DNA of 20,865 bases. Origin: Sphingobacteriia bacterium. Its GTDB lineage: Bacteria; Bacteroidota; Bacteroidia; NS11-12g; UBA955. Location: positions 1 to 20,865 of the forward strand of contig JAGKXC010000039.1 in the NCBI GenBank assembly GCA_021151535.1, read 5' to 3'. The notes under the pieces were generated by a model. It made no database searches. It was not told the DNA's origin and saw only the letters and a list, made by a program, of their open reading frames with translations. Both the position numbers and the translations under genes were made by a program. This document shows, one piece after another, positions 1 to 9,184 of this stretch (position 1 is the stretch's first letter; each line of letters opens with the position of its first letter).

Positions 1-1784
1 GCTTCAACACGAATTTCCTTACCAAAAATCTCTACCTCATCGCCCTCAATACAATCTATTTCGGTAACATCAACCATCGCCATATCCATGCAAATATTTC
101 CTACAAATGGCGCCCATTTTCCTTGAATCATTACGCCCGATTTTCCTCTGCCATCCATACGCCATAATCCATCGGCATATCCAATCATCAGTACCGCGAT
201 TTTCCGATCAACTTCAACCGCATCCCTGAACCCATATCCAACGCCTTCTCCAGCGCGTACAATCCGAATCTGACTGATTCTTGTAACCAACCTATTAACC
301 GGTTGTAGTTGCGGATTTACAATTCCTCTAGGATCCACGCCGTACAAGCCAATGCCTAACCGAACCATATCAAAATGCGCGGATGCGAATCGCAAAATCC
401 CACCGGTATTGCCAATATGTTTCCAAACCGAATAACCCAAAAGCGCCTCCATATCCATAGCCTGCTGCTGAAACTGCTGAATTTGTAACTCAGTATTTTC
501 ATCTGCCGCAGCATCCTCAGAAGCCGATAAATGGCTAAAAACAGAAACTACTTCTACCTTATCCTTCGCTTCTTCTAAAACAGTTTGCCATTCGCCATCG
601 CCAAATCCTAGGCGATGCATTCCTGTATCCAATTCAATATGAACACGCAATTTACTAGCAACTTCCCTAACGCGTAAATCACCCAAAATTTCAGCCATTC
701 CACGCTCACTGTACACCACAGGCTCTAAATGATATTTAATCATGCGATCCAACTGCTCAGATTCCGAATTCATTACCATTATTGGTACCAAAATCCCCGC
801 TTCGCGCAGTTGAACACCCTCATCTACATAAGCTACTCCCAAATAATCAACTCCCTGAGATTCCAACAATTTGGCTGCCTCAAAAGAACCACTACCGTAA
901 CCAAATGCCTTTACCATACACATCAATTTTGTGCTCCTCGGAATCAGCGATTTGAAATAATGAAAATTATGTTTTAATGCCGTTAAATCTATTTCCAAAA
1001 AGGTTTTATGCTGCTTTTCCTTTAACCTGCTTACCACCCGCTCCAACTGGAATCTACGCGCTCCTTTTACAAGCAATGAAGTGTTTTCAAATGATTCCAA
1101 CTCCCCAGATTCAAGTAACAAATCAACCGTCTTAAATCCTTTAAAATCAACCCCTTCCATTAAGGGCGATTCACCCAAAATCATCTTTGCAAATTGTTTC
1201 GCAAATTCCTCCCCAATGCCAATAACCCGCGCAATACCATATTTACGGAACAAAGAATCTACCTCCATCATCCAATTATTCATCTCCAAACCCGATTGAT
1301 CAAAATCAGATAATATAACCGCTTTGTTTTGAATGGGCGATTGCTGCTGCAACAAGTCTAAAGCCACTCCCAAGCTCTCAATATCAGCTGAATAACTATC
1401 GTTTAAGATGAAATTACCCCTACTGCCCTTCAAAAAGCTTAACCGGTTTTCCATTTTGCTCAAAAAGGCAAATCTCTCTAAATGATTCTGATCCCATCGC
1501 TCAAATGCTACCAATGTACAAAATGCAGAGAAAGCATTGCTGATGGAAGCCGTATCACCATATGGAATCGTTAATTCATGCTCAACTGAACGATTTTTAA
1601 ACTTCAAACTGTATTTTCCCAGCTTTGCATCAAACTCCTTCGATAATATTTGAAATTGATTGCCAACTTCATAACCCCAAGATATCGTTTTCATCAATGG
1701 ATATCGAGATTTTAAGTCGCTAACTTTTGCCTTTACCAAGGTTTCATCGCCAGGAAAAACCAAAACATCCGCATCCTTGGCTAA
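1..1784 (-). pseudogene. alr: MurF C-terminal domain plus alanine racemase (3' piece of murF-alr, cut by the window edge)
   Basis: This frame is open from about 1784 to base 1 and was translated by hand. It begins LAKDADVLVFPGDE, continues through the MurF third domain (NDSYSADIESLGVALDLL, then LLVKGARRFQLERVV), and enters an alanine racemase domain at about base 1010. Alanine racemase interconverts L- and D-alanine with PLP and so supplies the substrate of the MurF branch. The PLP lysine is in MVKAFGYGSG (Lys codon 909-911), and the catalytic-tyrosine region reads GVGYGF near bases 235-250. NICMDM and the D/E-rich stretch after it are also typical of Alr. The racemase residues look intact, so only the MurF half is damaged. 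Because the frame differs from the upstream piece, translation would need an internal start or a correct copy without the deletion. The C-terminus lies outside the window. Confidence 0.85.
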
Positions 1785-2317
1785 ATGATGGCCAATTGCG
1801 CAGATTTGGGAACATCCAAAATACTCAATGCCACACCCAATTGCGAATTAAAACTTCTAGGACTCCGAGCAATGTCAAAATCACCCAACAACAACTCATT
1901 CAACCATTCCTTTACAATGGTTTTCCCATTGCTTCCGGTAATTCCAACAACCGGACATGTAAGCCTGCTGCGATGCCAAACAGCCAACAGTTGCAATGCC
2001 CGCAATACATCCTCAACTAAAAAAAATTCGCTTCCAACCAAATGTTGAAATTCAGGGCGATTTTCAGAAATCAAAAACCTCCTAACCCCTTGTTGGTAAG
2101 CATCATATATAAAATCATGCCCGTCTCTTTTTCCTTTAAGTGCCAAAAACAATACACCTAAAATTCCTTGATTTTGAATCAATTTCCGGGTATCAAAAAC
2201 AACTTCCTCGATATCGCCCAAAAACAATTCTTCGCCCGAAGCAGACGCCAATTTAATTAAATCAGCACCGACAACTTCGGCCAAATTTCCTGATGATATC
2301 GAAAAAGCGCGTCCCAA
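1781..2317 (-). pseudogene. murF: MurF N-terminal half (5' piece of a broken murF-alr fusion)
   Basis: MurF adds D-Ala-D-Ala to the UDP-MurNAc-tripeptide, the last cytoplasmic step of peptidoglycan precursor synthesis. This 178-residue piece holds the MurF N-terminal domain (FDTRKL near residue 40, then FLALKGKRDGHDF) and the ATP loop GITGSNGKT, followed by RSPRSFNSQLGV, all typical of the Bacteroidota MurF-Alr fusion. It stops at a TAG (1781-1783) right after QLAII, where the family normally continues with an EAGIS motif and later an NIG.AH motif. Those central-domain metal/ATP residues are absent. The sequence resumes in the next frame at LAKDADVLVF, so about 50 codons (a number of bases equal to 1 modulo 3) are missing. 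It contains no ATG at all; the first usable start is TTG at 2317. It lies 15 bases after, and in frame with, the TAA of the nucleotidyltransferase gene. It could be a real pseudogene or an assembly or read error. Confidence 0.85.
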
Positions 2318-2332
2318 ATCGCAATTAATTTC

Positions 2333-3331
2333 TTAACTATTTCTCAAATTGATTTCAGCACTATCACCGATGTTCAAACTTTGAACTGCTCCCAATAGCA
2401 CCGCTTCCGAACCCACCAATGAATCTTCCAACATCGCAGTATTTAATTCCGCTCCCTGTCCAATAATACTGTTTCTCACCATAGAGCGTATAATCACCGC
2501 GCCTTCCCCAATACTCACATCTGGTCCAATAATTGAATTCTCAATTTTGGCCGTTGGCGCAATAAACACCGGAGGAACAATGATATTTCCTTTGGAGAAA
2601 GCACTCACATCAGCCGTGCCATATCGCTTCAATAAATTGCGATTCGTTTGCAAAATGATATCCTTCTTTCCACAATCAAACCAAGCATCCACCGCAAAAG
2701 TAGTAAACGGACTTCCTCTATCAATCATACATTGTAAAGCATCCGTTAAATGAAATTCATTCTGGGTTTTAATGTCGTTTTGAATCAAATATTCCAAGCA
2801 TTCAAACAACTGTTGGGTATCTTTTATATAGTAAAGTCCTACCGCAGCCAAATTCGATTTTGGAATTTGGGGTTTTTCACTCAACTTCAAAATGGTTCCA
2901 TCTTCCTTCAATTCCGCTACCCCAAATAACCTTGGATCTTCTACTTTTTTTACCCCCAACGCATTGGTATTTCCGTTAAGCACATGAGAAAAATCAGCCT
3001 CAAAAATGGTATCGCCCAAAATGATCATCATGGGCTCATTTTCAACAAAATGTTCGCGCGCTAACCAAATCGCATGACCAATTCCTTTTCCCAAGGTTTG
3101 GATCACGAATTCCGACTTATAATTGCCATAATTTTCCTGGATGTAACGCTCGATGCGATCACCCAAATAGCCGATTACAAATACAAATTCCTCAATCCCT
3201 TCCTCAACCAAACGGTCCATGATATGACCCAAAATCGGTTTACCTGCAACAGGAATTAAACTCTTTGGCTGAGTGCGGGTATGCGGCTTGAGCCTACTGC
3301 CAATACCAGCAACAGGAATGATGGCTTTCAT
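2333..3331 (-). CDS. Sugar-phosphate nucleotidyltransferase with hexapeptide-repeat C-terminus (RmlA/GlmU-like)
   Basis: Predicted to make an NDP-sugar from an NTP and a sugar 1-phosphate. The 332-residue protein starts MKAIIPVAGIGSRLKPHT, the classic nucleotide-binding G.G.R loop, followed by PKSLIPVAGKPI (residues 22-33). Later come LGDTIFEADF (about residue 105), the metal-binding aspartate region, LSEKP (about 150), and W-F-D-C-G before the C-terminal part. From about residue 250 to the end, hexapeptide-type repeats (IIGPDVSIGEGAVI, SIIGQGAEL) suggest a left-handed beta-helix. Family resemblance is to long glucose-1-phosphate thymidylyltransferases, but the base and sugar specificity cannot be read from sequence. 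It sits between tilS and murF-alr on the same strand, 112 bases after tilS. A TAGGTTTG box lies 5 bases before the start codon. Its TAA stop is in the murF reading frame. Confidence 0.85.
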   Translation of the reverse strand: MKAIIPVAGIGSRLKPHTRTQPKSLIPVAGKPILGHIMDRLVEEGIEEFVFVIGYLGDRIERYIQENYGNYKSEFVIQTLGKGIGHAIWLAREHFVENEPMMIILGDTIFEADFSHVLNGNTNALGVKKVEDPRLFGVAELKEDGTILKLSEKPQIPKSNLAAVGLYYIKDTQQLFECLEYLIQNDIKTQNEFHLTDALQCMIDRGSPFTTFAVDAWFDCGKKDIILQTNRNLLKRYGTADVSAFSKGNIIVPPVFIAPTAKIENSIIGPDVSIGEGAVIIRSMVRNSIIGQGAELNTAMLEDSLVGSEAVLLGAVQSLNIGDSAEINLRNS

Positions 3332-3336
3332 ATTAG

Positions 3337-3344
3337 CAAACCTA
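3337..3344 (-). promoter_or_regulatory. Candidate -7 box for the nucleotidyltransferase gene
   Basis: TAGGTTTG on the minus strand matches the Bacteroidota -7 consensus TAnnTTTG and lies 5 bases before the ATG at 3331. No clean TTTG -33 element is visible at the proper spacing, only weaker TTG-containing sequence. If used, the transcript would be leaderless or nearly so. Confidence 0.3.
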
Positions 3345-3443
3345 CAATTTTTTTCCCAACCAACTTCTTATTTTAACAATTAATTGCGTGTTTTTCGGGC
3401 GATAAACGATATGCCTTACTTACCCTTTAAAACCCCTATTTTA

Positions 3444-4826
3444 TCAATGCTTCCAGCGTAATTCCATTCGCCAACTGTCAACTGAATTTCTTACTTGATG
3501 ATTCCGCCATGCGTTTCGCAACCCCATTACCGCCAAAATTTCACCCTTGGCATTTACAATAATTGGGTAACTCAATTTCTCGTAATTTTCTATCTTCAAA
3601 TTCGTAAATAAATCGCTAACCTTTTGCATCTTCCCTTTGCCAATTTGAATTTTATCACCCTGTTTCCAAGGCCTTACAACCAATGGAAAATCTTCTTTTG
3701 CCAATACGAGTTCAAGCGTCTTTTTCACTTGGCTGCCTACCTTTTCCTCAATTTCATACCTGATTTCGAGTACACATGTCTGCAAATCAATCATCTCCGT
3801 GTTGGCTGCCACCGGCAAATCAATTACTACCTCCCCGCATCGCAACTCCTGATTAGATTGAATAATAAATAAACCCGCTCTGCCTACATACGCATTATTC
3901 CAAACATCTTCTTTTCCTTCCAAGTGCCTTCCCGAAACCTCTACAAAATTGCGTTTGGATTGAAAAATTGTACCGGCCTTTAAATCAACCGACAGCATTT
4001 TTTGAATATTATCTTGCGTAAATCCAAAACCCAGAAATTGTGATTCTAAATATGTTTGAATCTCCGAATTCTGCAATAAATCTCGAGGAATCAATATGCC
4101 ATTTTGGGCATATTTTACACTATTTTCCAATATTTCTGACCCTTTTTCGCGATTTTCAAGCCATTTTTGCTGTTTTTGCAGCGAAATAGAAGAAAATTCG
4201 TTTTCGGCATTTTCATCTAAATTGGGCAATATATAATGTCGAATTTTATTGCGCAAATAATCCGTTTTTTGATTACTCAAATCTTCACGCCATGTCCATC
4301 CATTGTCTGAAGCAAACCCATAGATTTCCGATTTTGAAATGGACAATATGGGCCTAATCAAATCTCCATTTTCATACAAAATACCACGCCATCCCACTTC
4401 GATGTTATTTCTGAACAAATACAGAAAGAAATGCTCCAAATTATCAGTTGCATGATGGGCAACGGCAATCTTACCAAACCTCCCAGGATGCAGCTTTAGA
4501 ATTTTTTCAAAAAATCCATAACGCACTTCGCGAGCATACATTTGCAATGAATTTCTGCCACGCAAATCTTCATTCATATTCGCTTGATAAACAAATAGTT
4601 CAACGCCTAATTCATCAGCTAAATCTCGCACAAATTGCTCATCCGCCTTGGAGTCATCGCCCCGCAATCCATAATTCACATGGGCCATGGAGAATGGAAA
4701 TCCTGCCGCCTTAAACAACCTCGCCATAACCACAGAATCTGCTCCGCCACTCACGGCCAATAGTGTTTCATATCGGGTTAAATCCCAATTCCATAGATTT
4801 ACGGTATGAAGAAACCGATTTAACAC
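3444..4826 (-). CDS. tilS: tRNA(Ile)-lysidine synthetase TilS
   Basis: TilS converts the wobble cytidine of tRNA-Ile(CAU) to lysidine using ATP and lysine, so that the tRNA reads AUA. The 460-residue protein has the PP-loop SGGADS at residues 26-31, YGLRGDDS at about 52-59, HHATDNLE at 124-131 (the HH..D..E pattern, although most TilS have DDQ.E here), and WREDLSN...YLRNKIRH. The C-terminal TilS domain has RPWKQGDKIQ, KVSDLF and a terminal WR. Length is normal for Bacteroidota. The start is GTG at 4826 with an in-frame TAA immediately upstream, so no longer start is possible. The gene is divergent from the OstA-like gene with only 21 bases between the start codons. A perfect TAnnTTTG box lies 8 bases upstream, so the transcript would have almost no leader. 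Transcription likely continues towards the nucleotidyltransferase and murF-alr. Confidence 0.93.
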   Translation of the reverse strand: MLNRFLHTVNLWNWDLTRYETLLAVSGGADSVVMARLFKAAGFPFSMAHVNYGLRGDDSKADEQFVRDLADELGVELFVYQANMNEDLRGRNSLQMYAREVRYGFFEKILKLHPGRFGKIAVAHHATDNLEHFFLYLFRNNIEVGWRGILYENGDLIRPILSISKSEIYGFASDNGWTWREDLSNQKTDYLRNKIRHYILPNLDENAENEFSSISLQKQQKWLENREKGSEILENSVKYAQNGILIPRDLLQNSEIQTYLESQFLGFGFTQDNIQKMLSVDLKAGTIFQSKRNFVEVSGRHLEGKEDVWNNAYVGRAGLFIIQSNQELRCGEVVIDLPVAANTEMIDLQTCVLEIRYEIEEKVGSQVKKTLELVLAKEDFPLVVRPWKQGDKIQIGKGKMQKVSDLFTNLKIENYEKLSYPIIVNAKGEILAVMGLRNAWRNHQVRNSVDSWRMELRWKH

Positions 4827-4834
4827 TTAATTTG

Positions 4835-4868
4835 CAAAGTTAAGCGGATGAAGGCAGCAGCCACCAAA
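4835..4868 (-). promoter_or_regulatory. Candidate Bacteroidota promoter for tilS
   Basis: On the minus strand, TTTG (4868-4865) is followed after 22 bases by TAACTTTG (4842-4835). This matches the Bacteroidota -33 TTTG / -7 TAnnTTTG promoter with a spacer near the usual 19-21. The GTG start of tilS is 8 bases downstream. The -33 element lies inside the coding sequence of the divergent OstA-like gene. Confidence 0.5.
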
Positions 4869-6446
4869 AATAGACTGTTTTTGATAGTAATCACCCTGTT
4901 TTTCGGGGCGATGGGGTATGCACAACCCATTTCTCTTCAAGCAGGCAGAATGAAATCTTCCAAGCGCGACGGGAAAACCATCCAATTATTAAAAGATAAT
5001 GTACGATTTGAACAAAGCGGCTCCACAGTTTATTGCGATGAAGCCGAATACGACCCATCTACCGAAGACTTAGTTGGTAGAGGGAATGTGAGAATTATCA
5101 ATAGTGAAGGTACCGTAGTAACTGGCAGAAATTTGTTCTATAACAATGCAACGCATATCGCCCGGGTAGACGGAAATGTGAAGTTAAAAGACGGCAGCTT
5201 AGAATTAACAACCCCTTGGATTCAATACCATACGCAAACAAAATTAGGCTGGTACAACTCCGGTGGAACCATTATCGATAAAGAAACCAAACTGGTATCT
5301 CGCTCGGGGAGCTATCAACCCGGTTTAAAAACCCTCTATTTTCGTTACCAAGTTGTACTTTCAACCCCCGATTACACAGTAAAAACAGATACTTTACAAT
5401 ATCGAACCGATACAAAAGTGGCCTCATTTTACTCTGCCACCCAAATAGATTACAAAAACTCTGCCCTCACATTCCAAAGAGGATGGTACAATACCGAGAA
5501 AGAAGTAGGTAAATTTTACCAGCAAGTAGGCTTGTTTGAGCCGGGTAAAATCCTCATTTGCGATACCCTAGAGTTCGATAAAAAAGCCGAATCTGGATTG
5601 GCCCACAGCCACGTTTATGTTGTTGATAGTGCCAACGATTTGAAAGGCTGGGGTCAGCATTGCGCCTATAACGGCAAAACCAAATTCATGAGTCTTTGGG
5701 GTGCTTTCAGCGGCAATAGCGGTAAAGCTTTGGTATGGCAAACTGATGCCGATAATAATCCCATGAAGATTATCGCTGATTCCTTACAATACTTCAACGA
5801 TAGCAACGCAAAAATTGCATTCAAAGCCATCAACGGGGTTTCGCTCAAGCAGAAAGGTTTTGCGGCAACCTGCAATAATCTTACTTCTTGGCGATCCGAT
5901 TCCTGCATACGTTTTTCCTTTCATCCAGTTTTATGGGATTCACTTACCCGCATTTCGGGCGATTCCATGGAGCTTCAACTACAAAACAAAAAAGTACGGA
6001 ATCTGCGTGTTTTTAAACATGCGTTTACCGCTATGCAAGAAAATATCGCTTATTATTCCCAAATTGCCGGCGATTCCATGGTGAACGATTTTGGTGATGC
6101 CCAAAAAATCAAAGAAGTGCGCGTTTATGGCAATGCCAAAAGCATCTACTATATAAAAAATGATTCTAATTTGATTGAATCAGCAAATACCGTTTCAGGT
6201 AAAAACATGAAAATTTCCATGGTAGATGGCAAAGTAGAAGCTGTGAAAATTTACCATGAACCCAAAGGCATTGTATATCCCATTGATGCACTACCATCCA
6301 ATGAAGCCAAGCTATCCGGATTTTTATGGGACCCCGAAAACATGCCCGCCGCTCCACAATTTATAATCACAGAAAATTACACAATTCCTATTTTACCTTA
6401 CAGCGTTAAGGAAGGGAAAAACAAGAAAAAAGGAGGGAAAAAATGA
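4848..6446 (+). CDS. OstA-like / LptA-type envelope protein
   Basis: The 532-residue protein has an N-terminal signal peptide (residues 1-26, ending GAMGYAQ), then LptA/OstA-type beta-jellyroll repeats: a GKTIQLLKDNVRFEQ segment, YCDEAEYD, GRGNVRI and DGNVKL over residues 40-125. Weaker repeats with the same character (alternating D-S/T-L.Y strands, VRVYGNAK) run to about residue 460. The tail is basic (KKKGGKK). LptA-family proteins bind the lipid A part of LPS in the periplasm, and OstA-like proteins with extended repeat regions are common in Bacteroidota. A role in LPS transport is inferred from family only. It is the first gene of a plus-strand run, and its stop overlaps the next gene's upstream ATG by 4 bases (ATGA). 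A weak TTAATTTG (one mismatch to TAnnTTTG) lies at 4827-4834. Assignment to the family is firm; the exact partner is not known. Confidence 0.85.
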   Translation: MKAAATKNRLFLIVITLFFGAMGYAQPISLQAGRMKSSKRDGKTIQLLKDNVRFEQSGSTVYCDEAEYDPSTEDLVGRGNVRIINSEGTVVTGRNLFYNNATHIARVDGNVKLKDGSLELTTPWIQYHTQTKLGWYNSGGTIIDKETKLVSRSGSYQPGLKTLYFRYQVVLSTPDYTVKTDTLQYRTDTKVASFYSATQIDYKNSALTFQRGWYNTEKEVGKFYQQVGLFEPGKILICDTLEFDKKAESGLAHSHVYVVDSANDLKGWGQHCAYNGKTKFMSLWGAFSGNSGKALVWQTDADNNPMKIIADSLQYFNDSNAKIAFKAINGVSLKQKGFAATCNNLTSWRSDSCIRFSFHPVLWDSLTRISGDSMELQLQNKKVRNLRVFKHAFTAMQENIAYYSQIAGDSMVNDFGDAQKIKEVRVYGNAKSIYYIKNDSNLIESANTVSGKNMKISMVDGKVEAVKIYHEPKGIVYPIDALPSNEAKLSGFLWDPENMPAAPQFIITENYTIPILPYSVKEGKNKKKGGKK

Positions 6447-9175
6447 TTGGGAATCGGGCGATTAATACCTCTGCGCGTTCAAATAGAATTGCTTACTTGA
6501 AACAACTTTCTACGAAAGCACCCGCAATGAAACACTGGTTATTCGTCATCGTTGCCCTTCTTTTCGTTTCTCAAAAATCTGAAGCTCAAATTTTTGGCAT
6601 TGTAACCGATACCAGCAATGCTCCTTTACCCAACGTTTTGATTTTTGATAAATCAGGAACATCGCTGGGTCAAACACGGTTAGATGGTTATTTCAACCTC
6701 ACCCTCCGCAATGGAAATTACAATTTTGTATTCTCTCATAACGATTTTCATAACCAAGAAATCCCTGTTTTAATTACAGGTAAAAAGGATACATTGCGAG
6801 TAAGAATGGTACCGAAAACAGAACGCATTGATGTTCTTACTATTAGCAAAGATTGGAAAGACCCAGGTCCGCAATACATGAGGCAAACCATTGCCATGCG
6901 CGATTCTTGGTCGAAACGATTGCCTGCCACTTCCTCAACCATTTACTTGAAAGCTTGGGAGGAATCGGTAAATACACAGATCAAGAAATTCAAACCTAAA
7001 CAAGGTTTGGATACCCAATCTTTATTGAGCAAAATTGATTCTTTGATGCAGGTGCAAAATAGTCAAGCACCTACACAAAAACTTGATACATCCAAAATTG
7101 TAAAATTGGATTCGAGTAAAAATGGTGGGAAACGCATAATGGGTGATTCTGCAACCGCCCATGTTGATTCCGTATCAGAGCAAACCAACGCTTCTATCGC
7201 CCATGTAAAAAAAGAAAAGGATTACAATTATCTCGCGGATACACAAAGAATAGCTTCATTGGTTGAAATGATTCTTACCCGGGATCAAGCTCCGCCAAAC
7301 AAATTAAAAGAGGTGCGACATGGGGTTAGAAAAATTGGGTCGAAAGCATTTTTATTTTATCTCACTGCGGCTGATGGCGATTTTAATCCGTATCAGAACT
7401 TACTGAATGTGCCGAGTTTATGCCCGTTGCCGATCATGAGTCCCTTGAGCAATTCCGCGCTTTTGGCCTATAAATTCCACTATGCTGGCAGTTATCAGCA
7501 TCCAAAATATGGTAGGGTTTTGAAGATTCAACTTTCTGGCCGACAAACCGCCAATGCCACTTTAAACGGCGAATTAGAAATTGTAGATACTGCATTTTGG
7601 GTATTAAAATCTACTTTCAAATTCCCCAAACATTTGATGGCTGAGTACGATGAAATGGAGGTGACTCAGTATTTTCAAAAAGACGAAAACAACTGGATTA
7701 TCTGTGATTCCATGCGTTTTCATTACGGGGCGAAATTCGGTAAGACGATGTTGAAAGCCCATACCATTGTAGATGTAAAAAACAGGAAAATCAACCCTGC
7801 CTTCAAGAAAAACCACTTTGGATTGGAGATTGCAAAAACAACCGATAGCGCCTACGACAGGGATAGTAATTTTTGGCTGCAACAACGTACCCAACCCCTT
7901 TCTGTTTCGCAAACCCAGCTCATTCAGCGAACCGATTCATTGAAACGCGTCTTGACTTCTGAGAAATATCTTGATTCTATTGAGAAAAAAACAAACCATG
8001 TAAGCTTTAAGTCATTGGTTTTGGAAGGACAAGGTTACTCCAAGCGGAAAAAGGGAATTGATATGTCCTTCCAACCGCTATGGTCGGTTTATCAACCGTG
8101 GTGGCCAGGCGGCACACGCCTATCGATGTTCTCGCAGCTGAACAAAACGTTTGAAAACAAAAAAAGCATCGCCTTTTCCGAAAACCTTAGTTATGGAATA
8201 AAAAATAACGACATCCGCGGAACGGTTTACTTTTCAACGCTTTACAACCCTTACAAACGTGCCAGCGTTTACATCTCCGCCGGCCGCGACTTTGGAATGA
8301 TCAATGGCAACGCCGCCTATTTGGATGTCTTTCGAAGAAACAATTTCTACGTTCATAACCATTTATCGGCTTATCATAACCAAGAATTAATTAATGGTTT
8401 ATTTCTGAATGTTAAAGGCGAATATTCGCAACGTCAGGATATGTCGAAATACAATTTCGATAAACTGGGCGATAGTTTATTTGAGAACAACACACCTGCA
8501 TTATTCAACAGCAATACAGCATTTTACGGCACACTAACTTTGAGTTACACGCCATTTCAACGTTATATTTCGGAACCCAAACAGAAGGTTATTTTGGGGT
8601 CTGCATGGCCAACTTTTGGAATTAGGGTAAAGAAGGCAATCCCGGGCATTTTAAAAAGCACCATTGATTATACCTATTTGGAATATTTCCTACAACATGA
8701 TTTCCCAATTGGGTTATTTGGAACATCTGAAATCAGGGCAAACAGTGGCAGTTTCGTGAATTACCGAAACATGAGTTTGATTGATTATCGTTATCATAGG
8801 CGGGGCGATCCTTCCATATTTACACCACCATTGTACGCTTTTCAGCAACTGGATACCACTTTTCACACTTTCCAACGATTCTTTGAAGTGCATTACCAAC
8901 ACCGTTTTAATGGATCCTTGGTAAATAAAATACCTTTTATTAAAAAACTAAGCTTATCTGAAAGGGCGGGTGCAAACTTCTTATATGCGCCTGAGAGAAA
9001 TCACATGGTTTTTTATGAAGGTTATGCGGGGGTAGATAAACTCATTCGCATTTGGAAAGACCGATACAAAATTGGAATTTATTACACGGCTGGATATTCA
9101 AATTTGTTCGACAAACCGAGATTCGGATTTAAAATCAATTTCGAATATTACGACCGATTCAATAACAAATGGTAA
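6443..9175 (+). CDS. DUF5686 outer-membrane protein with carboxypeptidase-regulatory-like domain
   Basis: A protein of up to 910 residues. From the ATG at 6443, which overlaps the upstream stop (ATGA), there are 28 residues before a typical signal peptide, MKHWLFVIVALLFVS...EAQ. The ATG at 6527 is therefore the more likely start, giving 882 residues. After the signal comes a CarboxypepD_reg-like beta-sandwich (IFGIVTDTSNAPLPNVLIF to RVRMVPKTE, residues about 50-125), a low-complexity linker rich in K, S, D and Q (about 180-255), and then a long DUF5686-type region. Its C-terminal half has the alternating aromatic strands of an outer-membrane barrel and ends on an aromatic residue (FNNKW). Bacteroidota carry several such proteins; their substrate is not established. 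Context with the OstA-like and beta-barrel genes supports an outer-membrane location. No stop or frameshift is seen. Confidence 0.82.
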   Translation: MIGNRAINTSARSNRIAYLKQLSTKAPAMKHWLFVIVALLFVSQKSEAQIFGIVTDTSNAPLPNVLIFDKSGTSLGQTRLDGYFNLTLRNGNYNFVFSHNDFHNQEIPVLITGKKDTLRVRMVPKTERIDVLTISKDWKDPGPQYMRQTIAMRDSWSKRLPATSSTIYLKAWEESVNTQIKKFKPKQGLDTQSLLSKIDSLMQVQNSQAPTQKLDTSKIVKLDSSKNGGKRIMGDSATAHVDSVSEQTNASIAHVKKEKDYNYLADTQRIASLVEMILTRDQAPPNKLKEVRHGVRKIGSKAFLFYLTAADGDFNPYQNLLNVPSLCPLPIMSPLSNSALLAYKFHYAGSYQHPKYGRVLKIQLSGRQTANATLNGELEIVDTAFWVLKSTFKFPKHLMAEYDEMEVTQYFQKDENNWIICDSMRFHYGAKFGKTMLKAHTIVDVKNRKINPAFKKNHFGLEIAKTTDSAYDRDSNFWLQQRTQPLSVSQTQLIQRTDSLKRVLTSEKYLDSIEKKTNHVSFKSLVLEGQGYSKRKKGIDMSFQPLWSVYQPWWPGGTRLSMFSQLNKTFENKKSIAFSENLSYGIKNNDIRGTVYFSTLYNPYKRASVYISAGRDFGMINGNAAYLDVFRRNNFYVHNHLSAYHNQELINGLFLNVKGEYSQRQDMSKYNFDKLGDSLFENNTPALFNSNTAFYGTLTLSYTPFQRYISEPKQKVILGSAWPTFGIRVKKAIPGILKSTIDYTYLEYFLQHDFPIGLFGTSEIRANSGSFVNYRNMSLIDYRYHRRGDPSIFTPPLYAFQQLDTTFHTFQRFFEVHYQHRFNGSLVNKIPFIKKLSLSERAGANFLYAPERNHMVFYEGYAGVDKLIRIWKDRYKIGIYYTAGYSNLFDKPRFGFKINFEYYDRFNNKW

Positions 9176-9184
9176 TTTAAAACT

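Noticed and set aside
1775..1800. Programmed frameshift joining the two murF-alr pieces
   Set aside because: No slippery heptamer or downstream structure is evident at the junction, and a frameshift could not restore the roughly 50 missing residues of the MurF central domain.
3377..3386. CAATTAATTG palindrome as a terminator for tilS
   Set aside because: It is a self-complementary AT-rich 10-mer with no loop and no following T run on the minus strand, so it does not look like a terminator.
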